64,000 bases of DNA from Cellvibrionaceae bacterium (GCA_021151695.1 JAGKWU010000001.1:496001-560000); one strand, 5' to 3'. Numbered from the stretch's first letter, positions 41,322 through 49,895 are shown. A program made the numbers and translations. Notes: generated by a model from the letters alone, not told the origin.

Positions 41322-43202
41322 ATGTTTAAAAAACTATGCCTGACACTCGCCAGCTTGCTGGCTTTTTCACAAGCCCAGGCGGCTTGGGATTTTCGCGGTG
41401 AACCCAATGGCTGGGGTACAACGCGCATGGCCTTCGTGGGTGCCAGCCGGCATTTTATCCGGCAACCATTCACTGCAACGCAAGACGAATTTAAAATTGC
41501 CAGTGACGCTGGGTGGGCTACCGCGTTTCCGGCACAAAATTTTGTGGTTGCACCGGGAAAAACCTACGACATTACATTTTTTGAAAACACCAAAGTCATT
41601 CAGGTCGACGAAGTTGGCGTGACTGAAAATTGGGTATTTCGCGGCACCACCAATAATTGGGGCATAACACCAATGACCCAATCTGGCAACGTATTTACCA
41701 TTTGCCAAAATTTTGGTTCCAGCGATCCACGCTTTAAAATCAGCAATGGCAATAAAGGCAGTTGGGTGGAGGCCTATCCTGAATCGGATTTTCGCGTGCC
41801 ACTTAATTCGAGCATCGATATCACCTTCAACCCTGCGACTCGTGCTATACAAACCAGTATACGCAGTACCGCTTGTGGAGTGTCTACTGTAGTACTCGAT
41901 AGCGATCGTTCACTCCTGGTACACGATTTGGCAACCTTGAACGGAGCCGACTTCAGTTTAGCAAGCGTGATGGCACAGCTCGCCAGCCAATTCAACGCCA
42001 CAAATCCATCAGAGTCCGTAAACAATATCCAACTGTTTGCACGCTTTTGGGATACGCAAAATGTTGCACCTGGCTTTGTTGCCGGCGGCCCAAAATGCAC
42101 AGGCTTATTAAATGGATTTACACACGAATGCCGTTCACAGGAAGGATTCCAGGCTCAAACGCCCAATGACTTTATCGGTGCCTATATACCTATTGCGCTG
42201 GTAAACCGTTTTGATTTGCGCGATAAGGTAAACTTTAGTAATTGCGGTGAAAACCGGATTATTTACAGCTTACCTAACCGTTCTGGTCGAAACTTTATTA
42301 TCTTTGAAGCGCAAATGCCCAACCCTACTCCCGGCTCCGCCAATGGTTGTGCACCTATCGTTAACTTTTGGAAAAATTTATCCGCCGAAACCAATGCTGC
42401 CAATCGCGCAGCCGCATTGCGCAATTTTTATTTCAATGGCATAGCGGCACAAAATGTTCGTGCAGTAGTGGATATTCGCAACTATGCCGCCGGCGCCGGG
42501 CAAATACGCACCAATCAATTTATGGGTTTCAGCTGGTTGCTGAAGGAATTCCAGACAGCGGTTGAAGGCGGCGTTAGCATTATTAAACCGGTGAGTGTAA
42601 AAGCGAATCCATTTGGCCAATTGTTTAATGGAACTCGTGTGGACACACTCGCCGTAGATTTTCGCAATCAATTTTTAACGAACATGGGCAGCTTGTTGAT
42701 TAGCGATTTATCAAGCTTTAGCCTGACCGTACAAAATGATGCGCACAACAACGGCCAAAGCCATGCCAGCGGTGACACCACGGAAAATACCTATGCCAGT
42801 CACATCACTACAGATTTTTCTACCTCTGTACAAAACCGTGCGGCGCAATTGGGTAGTAATCTAACGGCGGCGCAGGTGGTTAATCGTGCAACCGCAATGA
42901 CCTGTGGAGGATGCCATCAACCTTCCGCATTCGGCTTGACCGTTGCCAATAGTGTTGGCCCCGGTCAAACATGGCCAGATACATTGAGCTTTACCCATGT
43001 CAGTGAATTTGCGAGCAATGGCAGCTTTCCAATTTCACCGGCGTTGATCAATGTGTTTTTGCCTGCGCGCAAAACGGATTTGCAAAACTTTATAAACAAC
43101 CTGGGCGGTAACGCCGCGGCTGCAACTACGTTAAGCGCACAAAGCTTGAATGGTAGCGAATCCACACCAACACCGGTTCTGGTCGGCAAACGCTCGGGTT
43201 AA
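41322..43202 (+). CDS. Secreted mono-haem protein with repeated N-terminal modules
   Basis: ATG at 41322 (MFKKLCLTLASLLAFSQAQA) with AAGGGG upstream gives 626 residues; the frame to 41292 is an extension. After the signal peptide two similar beta-rich modules follow: 'WDFRGEPNGWGTTRM' (from about 21) and 'WVFRGTTNNWGITPM' (from about 105), resembling starch-binding or pullulanase-type glycogen-binding folds. The larger C-terminal part has 'ALVNRFDLRDKVNFSNCGE', 'GRNFIIFEAQMPNP' and 'IRTNQFMGFSWLLKEF'. These match an uncharacterised secreted family that I recall from myxobacteria and relatives. One c-type haem motif, C528-G-G-C531-H532, lies near the C-terminus. Function unknown; a redox role on a polysaccharide is possible. 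Confidence 0.75.
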   Translation: MFKKLCLTLASLLAFSQAQAAWDFRGEPNGWGTTRMAFVGASRHFIRQPFTATQDEFKIASDAGWATAFPAQNFVVAPGKTYDITFFENTKVIQVDEVGVTENWVFRGTTNNWGITPMTQSGNVFTICQNFGSSDPRFKISNGNKGSWVEAYPESDFRVPLNSSIDITFNPATRAIQTSIRSTACGVSTVVLDSDRSLLVHDLATLNGADFSLASVMAQLASQFNATNPSESVNNIQLFARFWDTQNVAPGFVAGGPKCTGLLNGFTHECRSQEGFQAQTPNDFIGAYIPIALVNRFDLRDKVNFSNCGENRIIYSLPNRSGRNFIIFEAQMPNPTPGSANGCAPIVNFWKNLSAETNAANRAAALRNFYFNGIAAQNVRAVVDIRNYAAGAGQIRTNQFMGFSWLLKEFQTAVEGGVSIIKPVSVKANPFGQLFNGTRVDTLAVDFRNQFLTNMGSLLISDLSSFSLTVQNDAHNNGQSHASGDTTENTYASHITTDFSTSVQNRAAQLGSNLTAAQVVNRATAMTCGGCHQPSAFGLTVANSVGPGQTWPDTLSFTHVSEFASNGSFPISPALINVFLPARKTDLQNFINNLGGNAAAATTLSAQSLNGSESTPTPVLVGKRSG

Positions 43203-43234
43203 GGTTTTGCACCCTTCCTATAATTTGCATCTAC

Positions 43235-43258
43235 AGGGCAGCTGCGGCTGCCCTTTTT
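43235..43258 (+). terminator. Intrinsic terminator after secreted haem protein
   Basis: AGGGCAGC and GCTGCCCT around TGCG, then TTTT. Located about 32 bases after the stop. Confidence 0.9.
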
Positions 43259-43302
43259 AATTTATACTTTCCGCCTCTCTATAATTCCAAAGGAAAGTCG
43301 CC

Positions 43303-44817
43303 TTGAGTTTCATCTACCTAAGCCAGGGCTTTAGCATTCATCCCCAACGCCAATTAATTATGCGCGGCCAAGAGGCGATTCAAGTTCGCCCCAAAACCTT
43401 TGCACTATTGATGTTGTTGCTGGAAAAGCCTGGTGAAGTGCAAAGCAAATCCTATTTACTGGATAGCATTTGGGACGATGTGAAAGTAGAAGAACAGGTT
43501 CTGGTACAGTCCATTCGCGAATTACGCCAGTTGTTTGGCAACGCCGAAATAATCCAAACCTATCCGCGCAAAGGCTATGCCTGGGCGGCTGAGGTTGAAA
43601 AGCAACAACATTGTTCGCAAGCCGCAACACCAACTGTGCCACAAGCCGCGTCTCCGGTAACTATTGCCCCAGTATCCAACTCTGCATGGTGGCGCAGAAG
43701 CTATGCATTATCCATTTTTCTGCTCGCTCTCGGTCTTACTGCCTGCGGTTTGTTCTATGCACTAAAGGCAAGTTCATCAGCACCACAAACCGATGTGGTT
43801 CTCATATTGCCAGTCAAAAACCAACTCCCCGGTAACGATTACGATTGGGTACCCTTGGGCTTAATGGACCAGACTATCCATCTACTGGTATCCGACAAAA
43901 GCACCCAGGTAATGCCACCTGAATATGTTTTTCAGGTCATGCGGTTCGCTCATCTGGAGCGCAACTACGACACAGAACAAGTACCACAGCTGTTTGAAGT
44001 GTCAGGCGCAACCCTGGTGGTGGAGTCACAGCTCACCGGCTTTATTGAAAATTATCGGCTGGATTACAAGTTTCGCACCAGACACGATGTGAAACGCGGC
44101 GTACTGTTTGACAGGGACTTAAGCCAGTTGCCGCACAAACTGGGTGAGATTATCGTCAAAGAGACAGGACAAAAACTGCAAAACGCCGAAAATAAGGCGC
44201 AGGAAGCTTTTCATAATGAGCTGATGGCACGCGGTGTGGAAAAACTGGATCAGAAAGATTATGTCGCCGCACAAACCCTGTTCAAAAGTTTGTTGCAGCT
44301 AGACCCGGAAAATCTATACGCACGCGACCATCTGATCAAATCACTCGCTTGGAGCGGCAATCGCGCTGAAGCACAAGCAGAAATCGATACCGCCATGGCA
44401 CAGGCGCGTAACAAAGATCAAAAAGTAGTGGCGCGCTTGTATTTTTACCAAAGCTTTGTGCAATGGGAACAACACCAAACCGATGCCGCTCTACAAAGCC
44501 TGGCACAGGCTGACAAAGAAGCTGTGGCAAGTGGCGAGATACTGGTGCAATCCGGCGTGGCGGTAAGACGAGCAGAAATACTGCAGGAACAAGGCAAGCT
44601 CGCCGAGGCTCAGGCAAATTATGAACAGGCACTCAAGTTCGATGGCATGATTCGCTGTTCCATAGGTATGAGTGACAATCACCTTAAGCTTGTCGAATTA
44701 CTGCTCAAACAAGGCAAAACCGATCAAGCAAAACAGCATTACCTCGCGGCCAAAGAGCTGATCGAATCCCATCAACTGGATGATATGAAGCCTGCGTTAG
44801 CGAAAATCAAAATCTAA
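43303..44817 (+). CDS. CadC-like membrane transcriptional regulator with TPR domain
   Basis: A 504-residue protein starting at a TTG (43303) with AAAGGAAA well placed upstream. Residues about 1-100 form an OmpR/PhoB-type winged helix ('AIQVRPKTFALLMLLLEKPG', 'LLDSIWDDVKVEEQVLVQSI', 'IIQTYPRKGYAW'). A Pro/Ala linker leads to one transmembrane helix around 130-150 ('LSIFLLALGLTACGLFYAL'). The periplasmic part has an alpha/beta region and then TPR-like helices ('AAQTLFKSLLQLDPENLYAR', 'LAEAQANYEQALKF', 'TDQAKQHYLAAKELIES'). This is ToxR/CadC architecture, in which a membrane protein senses a periplasmic signal and binds DNA directly. The adjacent secreted haem protein gene is a possible target, by proximity only. 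Confidence 0.88.
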   Translation: MSFIYLSQGFSIHPQRQLIMRGQEAIQVRPKTFALLMLLLEKPGEVQSKSYLLDSIWDDVKVEEQVLVQSIRELRQLFGNAEIIQTYPRKGYAWAAEVEKQQHCSQAATPTVPQAASPVTIAPVSNSAWWRRSYALSIFLLALGLTACGLFYALKASSSAPQTDVVLILPVKNQLPGNDYDWVPLGLMDQTIHLLVSDKSTQVMPPEYVFQVMRFAHLERNYDTEQVPQLFEVSGATLVVESQLTGFIENYRLDYKFRTRHDVKRGVLFDRDLSQLPHKLGEIIVKETGQKLQNAENKAQEAFHNELMARGVEKLDQKDYVAAQTLFKSLLQLDPENLYARDHLIKSLAWSGNRAEAQAEIDTAMAQARNKDQKVVARLYFYQSFVQWEQHQTDAALQSLAQADKEAVASGEILVQSGVAVRRAEILQEQGKLAEAQANYEQALKFDGMIRCSIGMSDNHLKLVELLLKQGKTDQAKQHYLAAKELIESHQLDDMKPALAKIKI

Positions 44818-44893
44818 AAACCACTTGTAGATCAATCATTTAATAAAATTTTATATTTTTTAATTGGGTTTTATCCTGCCTTTATCCGAGAGT

Positions 44894-44922
44894 CGTGACT
44901 CAGATGTTATCCATGAGTCACG
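44894..44922. repeat. Inverted repeat immediately before the DMT transporter start
   Basis: CGTGACTCA (44894-44902) and TGAGTCACG (44914-44922) are perfect 9-base arms with an 11-base spacer, ending three bases before the ATG. No separate ribosome-binding site is visible, so the arms could be an operator or an mRNA hairpin over the initiation region. Confidence 0.65.
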
Positions 44923-44925
44923 CCC

Positions 44926-45852
44926 ATGCAGCCCCAGACTACGCTTTCTTCCAAAGACATCGCCCTCCTGGGGTTGCTCGCCGCTATCTGGGGAGCGTCA
45001 TTTATCGCCATGCGGGTCGCCGTGCCGGAGCTTGGCAGCCTGCTATCGACCAGTTTGCGAATAGTGTTGGCCGCTGCCGCCCTCTTGTTGTTTGCGCGAT
45101 ATCACCACATCCAGCTTGATTGGCAACGCAATGCCAAAGCCTATGCCCTGGCAGGACTCTTCGGCGCCGCCCTGCCCTTTGCATTATTTTCTTATGCGGC
45201 CCACCAATTACCAGCCGCGCTCTCTGCCTTGGTTAACGCGACTTGCCCTTTATTTGGCGCTCTCTTTTCCGCGCTCTGGTTGGCAGAACCTATGACACTG
45301 CGCAAATTTCTGGGGTTGCTCCTGGGCCTTGGCGGTGTCTGCTTATTGGTGGATGCCGATTCCCTGTTGCGCAATCCTATGAGTCTTTCTGCGACCGTCG
45401 CCTGCCTACTGGCTCCCGCCTGCTTTGCGGTTTCAGGCGTATTAATCAAACACCACACCTGCATCAACAAAGCCAAGCATCAACGCATTGAACCTTTATC
45501 CATGGCAACAGGTGCCATGTTAGCGGCCAGCGCGATGCTCTTGCCGACACTACCTTTCTCGCTTCCCCCGCACATGCCATCGCCTTTTGCGCTTGGATTG
45601 GTAATTGCACTCGCACTGTTTCCGTCAGCACTCGCACAAATTATTTTTATTCCCATGGTCGCGCGCATAGGCCCTACCCGCGCTATGTCTGTGTCATTTT
45701 TGATCCCGCTTTTCAGCATGCTCTGGGGGTCACTATTTTTGCAAGAACACCTTTGCTTCAAATGCCTGCTCGGTGGATTTGTCGTGCTGGCTGCCACTGC
45801 GTTGGTGGTAACACCCTCCCCCAAACATCCTGTTCAGGCTGTTGCAGGATGA
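44926..45852 (+). CDS. EamA/DMT-family transporter
   Basis: A 308-residue inner-membrane protein with about ten hydrophobic segments in two EamA repeats. The first opens with 'IALLGLLAAIWGASFIAMRV', and 'QLPAALSALVNATCPLFGAL' and 'WLAEPMTLRKFLGLLLGLGG' are typical. The second has 'LLAPACFAVSGVLIKHH' and 'ARIGPTRAMSVSFLIPLFSM' with 'LWGSLFLQEHL'. The family exports or imports metabolites such as amino acids; the substrate is unknown. The ATG follows a palindromic element and lacks an obvious ribosome-binding site. The next gene starts 36 bases downstream and may be co-transcribed. Confidence 0.9.
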   Translation: MQPQTTLSSKDIALLGLLAAIWGASFIAMRVAVPELGSLLSTSLRIVLAAAALLLFARYHHIQLDWQRNAKAYALAGLFGAALPFALFSYAAHQLPAALSALVNATCPLFGALFSALWLAEPMTLRKFLGLLLGLGGVCLLVDADSLLRNPMSLSATVACLLAPACFAVSGVLIKHHTCINKAKHQRIEPLSMATGAMLAASAMLLPTLPFSLPPHMPSPFALGLVIALALFPSALAQIIFIPMVARIGPTRAMSVSFLIPLFSMLWGSLFLQEHLCFKCLLGGFVVLAATALVVTPSPKHPVQAVAG

Positions 45853-45887
45853 TCTCTTTCACTCAAACAGCATCAAGGAAACTCGCT

Positions 45888-46721
45888 ATGCACAAATTAC
45901 TTACTAACTTCCAGCTCCTCAGCGCGCCCCTGTTCGCACTCAGCCTCGCGCTGGGCAGCACAGTACCGGCTTATGCCGAGAGCAATAAGTCTGTACAAAA
46001 ACGATTGGAAGCCAACGTCGCTGGCAGCTGGCGAGCTGATGCCAACAAAGCGCGCGATAAATATCGTCACCCGGTAGAAACCCTGACATTTTTTGGTGTT
46101 AAACCAAATGCGAAAGTGATCGAATTACTTCCCAGTGGAAACGCCTGGTACACCGAAATATTGGCACCCTTTTTAAAAGACCATGGCCAATTAACCATTA
46201 TTAATGTGGCCGGCAATCCCGAGGATAAAGGACAAAAAGAAAAGTTTTCTGCCGACCCAGCCCACTATGGAAAGCTCAATGTACTGGAAATTATTCCCCC
46301 TGATTTCAATTTTGGTGAACCTGCTTCTGCCGACTTTTTCCTGACATTCCGCAACGTGCACAACTTTGCAATGCACGACGACCAGGCGAAATTATTCGCG
46401 GAAATTTTCAAAGTGTTGAAACCAGGCGGTGTGCTGGGCATTGAAGATCACCGGGCAGCCAGTGGAAAAACGTTTGGTGAAGTTAAAAGCTCCGGTTACC
46501 TGCCCGAAGATTTCGTTATCGCAGAAGCTGAAAAAGCCGGTTTCAAATTTGCGGGGCGCAGCAATATCAATAGCAATCCAAAAGACACAACAATTCATCC
46601 GAAAGGCGTATGGAGCTTGCCCCCATCGCTTGAAGAAGGTGATACGAATCGCGCTCAATATCTGGAGATCGGTGAGAGCGACAGATTCACCTTGCGTTTC
46701 GTCAAACCCAAAAATAGCTAA
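45888..46721 (+). CDS. Exported class I SAM-dependent methyltransferase-like protein
   Basis: ATG at 45888 (MHKLLTNFQLLSAPLFALSL) with AAGGAA at eight bases gives 277 residues. The open frame back to 45753 overlaps the transporter gene and is rejected. A signal peptide is visible with cleavage near 'PAYAES'. The body has 'KVIELLPSGNAWYTEILAPF' (the SAM-binding motif I position), 'DFFLTFRNVHNFAMHDDQ' and 'IFKVLKPGGVLGIEDHRA' (motif after the fifth strand). This is the predicted methyltransferase family COG4798, which commonly carries a signal peptide although SAM is cytoplasmic. Its substrate and true location are unresolved. A terminator follows. Confidence 0.85.
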   Translation: MHKLLTNFQLLSAPLFALSLALGSTVPAYAESNKSVQKRLEANVAGSWRADANKARDKYRHPVETLTFFGVKPNAKVIELLPSGNAWYTEILAPFLKDHGQLTIINVAGNPEDKGQKEKFSADPAHYGKLNVLEIIPPDFNFGEPASADFFLTFRNVHNFAMHDDQAKLFAEIFKVLKPGGVLGIEDHRAASGKTFGEVKSSGYLPEDFVIAEAEKAGFKFAGRSNINSNPKDTTIHPKGVWSLPPSLEEGDTNRAQYLEIGESDRFTLRFVKPKNS

Positions 46722-46744
46722 ATAGTTTTTAACAACTGACGTTA

Positions 46745-46775
46745 GGGCAAGCCTTTGGCTTGCCCGGTTTATTTT
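46745..46775. terminator. Terminator between methyltransferase-like gene and LysR gene
   Basis: GGGCAAGCC and GGCTTGCCC with a TTT loop, followed by GGTTTATTTTTTA on the plus strand. It overlaps the last codons of the convergent LysR gene. Confidence 0.85.
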
Positions 46776-47698
46776 TTATAGGCGGACCATTGCTCGGCAA
46801 AACCCTGCGCACGAAATCGTTCCACAATAAAATCAATAAACACGCGCGTTTTGGCTGGCATGAGTTTTTTTGCAGCGAAATACAAAGAAAGCGTGCCTTT
46901 CTCCGTATACCAATCGGGAAGTACTCGCACTAGCTCGCCGCGCTCAAAATAACGCACGGCATGCGACATGGGGACATGAGCAATCCCCAATCCTGCAGAT
47001 GCTGTTTCACACAGTGCTTCCGGATCATTGAGTGTCATGCGTGGCGGCAACTCAACTGTCACCTGCTCACCAGCCACCGTTTTAAGATGCCAGGGGGTAA
47101 TGCGGTGTGTTGATTGTGAAAAACGCAGTAACGCATCCAGTTGATATAAATCGGTAGGAACCTGTGGCACAAAATGACGAGCGAGATAAGCTGGCGATGC
47201 AACCAATACCAAATGCACTTTTGCCAGCTCGCGCACCACCACACCAGGCGCCAGGTCTATACCGCCACCAATGGCGATATCAAAACCTTCACTGACTAAA
47301 TCTACCGGACGATTATCAAGGCGCAAATCCAGTTTGATGGCCGGGTACAAATCCAAAAACTCGGTGAGCAACGGCAAAATATAGTAACGTCCGAAGGCCA
47401 TTGCCATGGCGACTTTTAAGGTACCCGCCGGCTGCTCGCTTACACCGCTCGCTTGGGCAACCGCCGCTTGAATCGACTCCAAACCGCTCGACACCTCAGC
47501 CAGAAATCGCTCCCCCGCCTCGGTAAGGCTAAGGCTGCGCGTGCTTCGATGAAACAGCCGCACACCCAGGCTGGCCTCCAGCTTGGCCACATTTTTACTG
47601 ACGCCACCCGGTGTGAGGCTCAAGCGTCTGGCGGCCGCTGAGAAGCTGCCCAACTCAGCGCTGCGAACAAAGGATTCGATATTACTTAAAGTCTCCAT
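46769..47698 (-). CDS. LysR-family regulator, divergent from SDR gene
   Basis: ATG at 47698 (METLSNIESFVRSAELGSFS) with AAGGTGAGG upstream gives 309 residues. The winged helix ('AAARRLSLTPGGVSKNVAKL', 'LGVRLFHRSTRSLSLTEAG') and the effector domain ('GTLKVAMAMAFGRYYILPLL', 'FDIAIGGGIDL', 'LLRFSQSTHRITPW') are of the AaeR/DsdC-like LysR class often found beside oxidoreductases. It is divergent from a short-chain dehydrogenase 125 bases away, and a perfect palindrome lies in its own 5' end. This strongly suggests it controls that dehydrogenase and itself. Effector unknown. Confidence 0.92.
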   Translation of the reverse strand: METLSNIESFVRSAELGSFSAAARRLSLTPGGVSKNVAKLEASLGVRLFHRSTRSLSLTEAGERFLAEVSSGLESIQAAVAQASGVSEQPAGTLKVAMAMAFGRYYILPLLTEFLDLYPAIKLDLRLDNRPVDLVSEGFDIAIGGGIDLAPGVVVRELAKVHLVLVASPAYLARHFVPQVPTDLYQLDALLRFSQSTHRITPWHLKTVAGEQVTVELPPRMTLNDPEALCETASAGLGIAHVPMSHAVRYFERGELVRVLPDWYTEKGTLSLYFAAKKLMPAKTRVFIDFIVERFRAQGFAEQWSAYKK

Positions 47699-47703
47699 AA
47701 TCC

Positions 47704-47730
47704 TCACCTTATACTTTTGGTATAAGGTGA
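47704..47730. promoter_or_regulatory. Palindromic operator in the LysR/SDR intergenic region
   Basis: Arms TCACCTTATAC (47704-47714) and GTATAAGGTGA (47720-47730) are perfectly complementary around TTTTG. The left arm overlaps the ribosome-binding site of the LysR gene. The T-N11-A form needed for LysR boxes is contained in it. Confidence 0.75.
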
Positions 47731-47822
47731 TTCTACCTATCTGTGACTACTTAGCAAGAAATGAGGCGAGCATACTGACCCTGTCGTTCAAACACAGTCA
47801 ATTAACTATCAGGAGTCACACC

Positions 47823-48608
47823 ATGTCTAACACAGCCGTTTCTTACCAACGCCTCGCCAACAAAGTTGCCATTGTCACCGGCGCCAGCTCTGGCATTGGT
47901 CGCACTACGGCAAAACTCTTTGCCCGTGAAGGTGCGAAAGTTGTTGTAGCAGCTCGCCGCGAAGCCGAACTAGCAACACTGGTTAAAGAGATCACCGCTG
48001 AGGGTGGCCAAGCCATAGCGCTCGCGGGTGACGTGCAATCAGAAGCTTTCGCCAAAGCTGTCGTTGAAGCTGCCGTCGCAACATGGGGACGCCTCGATAT
48101 CGCCTTCAATAACGCAGGAACACTTGGCGAAATGGGTCCAACCACGGAAGTATCCGAAAAGGGATGGAACGAAACCCTGTCCATTAATTTAACCAGCGCG
48201 TTTCTTGGTGCTAAATACCAGGTAGCGGAAATGGTTAAACACGGCGGCGGCTCTATTATTTTTACCTCAACATTTGTGGGCCATACTGTTGGCTTCCCCG
48301 GCACTGCCGCTTACGCCGCCAGCAAGTCGGGATTGATCGGGCTCACGCAAGTATTGGCGAGCGAGTACGGCGCGCAGGGCGTGCGAGTGAATGCGATTTT
48401 ACCTGGCGCCGTAGATACCGATATGTATCGTGATATGAATAACACAGAAGAGTCGCGCGCATTTATCACCGGCCTGCACGCATTGAAACGTGCAGCAACA
48501 CCAGATGAAATTGCACGTTCCGTGCTTTACTTCGCCTCTGATGATTCATCGTTTGTCACCGGAACTGCATCATTAATCGACGGCGGAGTATCTATTACTC
48601 GCACCTGA
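47823..48608 (+). CDS. Short-chain dehydrogenase/reductase, SDR family
   Basis: ATG at 47823 (MSNTAVSYQRLANKVAIVTG) with GGAG at eight bases gives 261 residues; the frame back to 47583 runs through the divergent LysR gene. The cofactor motif 'VTGASSGIGRTTAKLFA' and 'VVVAARREAEL' (basic residues suggest NADP preference) are clear. 'IAFNNAGTLGE' is the NNAG motif. The catalytic Tyr and Lys are in 'AAYAASKSGLIGLTQ', and Ser in 'IIFTSTFVGHT'. The C-terminus has 'VNAILPGAVDTDMYRDM' and 'FVTGTASLIDGGVS'. Such classical SDR oxidoreductases reduce many carbonyl substrates. It is probably controlled by the divergent LysR regulator. Confidence 0.94.
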   Translation: MSNTAVSYQRLANKVAIVTGASSGIGRTTAKLFAREGAKVVVAARREAELATLVKEITAEGGQAIALAGDVQSEAFAKAVVEAAVATWGRLDIAFNNAGTLGEMGPTTEVSEKGWNETLSINLTSAFLGAKYQVAEMVKHGGGSIIFTSTFVGHTVGFPGTAAYAASKSGLIGLTQVLASEYGAQGVRVNAILPGAVDTDMYRDMNNTEESRAFITGLHALKRAATPDEIARSVLYFASDDSSFVTGTASLIDGGVSITRT

Positions 48609-48632
48609 TATTTTTGGTTAGCTATTCTTTAC

Positions 48633-48674
48633 AACCTGCGTCGCCTTTTGCCGGGACGCAGGTTTCACTTTTTT
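48633..48674 (+). terminator. Intrinsic terminator after SDR gene
   Basis: AACCTGCGTC and GACGCAGGTT are perfect 10-base arms with a 12-base loop, followed by TCACTTTTTT. Confidence 0.9.
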
Positions 48675-48721
48675 AGCTAGGCCGTTAAAATCGCTATTTT
48701 TTATAATAGTGCGAGAGAAAT

Positions 48722-49873
48722 ATGGATTTAAAACGTCTTAATGGATTGGACAGCCTGCGTGCGTTCGCGATCATCCTTGTGCTCATGACTCACTATCGCC
48801 TTTTCAGCAAAGAATACACCTTTGGCTTTTTAACAGCGATTGGCTGGACGGGTGTAGATTTATTTTTTGTCCTCAGCGGCTACCTGATTGGCAACCAGAT
48901 TTTTGCAAGCCTCGCCAAAAGCAGGGATCTCTCTTTCAAACATTTTTACAGCCGCCGCCTGCTGCGCACATTGCCTAATTATTATGTGGTGCTGGGGATT
49001 TATTATCTCTTCCCATTAACATTGAGTGGCGAATTTCGAGCGCCTCTTTGGGAATATCTAACCTTTACACAAAATAATGGATTGCGCCCCGAGCATACCT
49101 TTACCCACTCCTGGTCACTGTGTATTGAAGAACAGTTTTATTTAATCTTTCCCGCATTGGCCTATCTGGTTTTTAAAAGCCGCCACGCACTGGCTTATAT
49201 GTGGATTGTACTAACCAGCATGTTCTTATTTACAATGGCCTATCGAGCACTAAATTGGCATGATCATGGGCAAGCGGCCATCACTGGCTCCGACTACTGG
49301 CAATATATTTACTATTCAAGCTTTACCCGTTTTGACGAATTACTGCCTGGTATCGCCATTGCATTGATTCGAAATTTTTATCCTCCCTTGTTCAGCAAAT
49401 GCCAGGAAAAAGGTAACTACTTTCTTATCGCTGGCATAGCCGCAACCAGTGCCGTTTTCTATCTGGCACTGCACTATAGATATATAGATGAGTACGGCTT
49501 TAGCGGATTGTTTGCTACTTTTGGTTTTTCGGCTGTCTCTCTCAGTTTTGCGCTTTTAGTAATAGCTGCACTTAGCCCCAACACTTTACTGCATCGGATA
49601 AAAATACCGGGCGCCGCCAGCATGGCGTTGTGGTCTTATGCCATCTATTTAATCCATAAACCACTATGGGCTTGTTTGGTAGAACCGCTAAACAGAGAGG
49701 GTATTGATGTGCGCTCCTGGACTGCTGTCGTTATTATGATGGGAAGTAGTTTGCTCGGAGGCTGGTTGTTGTATCGATTGGTTGAACTGCCCTTTATGAA
49801 AATTCGGGACAAGTACTTTTTCCAATCAAAAGCAACATCGGATAACCGCCCTTTATTGGCGAGCTCTGTTTAA
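48722..49873 (+). CDS. Acyltransferase-3 family membrane protein (OafA/YrhL-like), copy 1
   Basis: A 383-residue membrane O-acyltransferase with about ten helices. The family N-terminus 'LNGLDSLRAFAIILVLMTHY' has the catalytic His after helix one, then 'GWTGVDLFFVLSGYLIGNQI', 'FYSRRLLRTLPNYYVVL', 'FTHSWSLCIEEQFYLIFPAL' and near the end 'SYAIYLIHKPLWA'. These enzymes acetylate or succinylate sugars of lipopolysaccharide, exopolysaccharide, peptidoglycan or glycolipids from the cytoplasmic side. The acceptor is unknown. GAGAG precedes the ATG. Another member is encoded at 54484. Confidence 0.93.
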   Translation: MDLKRLNGLDSLRAFAIILVLMTHYRLFSKEYTFGFLTAIGWTGVDLFFVLSGYLIGNQIFASLAKSRDLSFKHFYSRRLLRTLPNYYVVLGIYYLFPLTLSGEFRAPLWEYLTFTQNNGLRPEHTFTHSWSLCIEEQFYLIFPALAYLVFKSRHALAYMWIVLTSMFLFTMAYRALNWHDHGQAAITGSDYWQYIYYSSFTRFDELLPGIAIALIRNFYPPLFSKCQEKGNYFLIAGIAATSAVFYLALHYRYIDEYGFSGLFATFGFSAVSLSFALLVIAALSPNTLLHRIKIPGAASMALWSYAIYLIHKPLWACLVEPLNREGIDVRSWTAVVIMMGSSLLGGWLLYRLVELPFMKIRDKYFFQSKATSDNRPLLASSV

Positions 49874-49895
49874 TTTTCGCGACTTAAATTTACCT

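Noticed and set aside
47583..47822. Eighty-codon N-terminal extension of the SDR
   Set aside because: It lies inside the divergent LysR gene and its palindromic operator.
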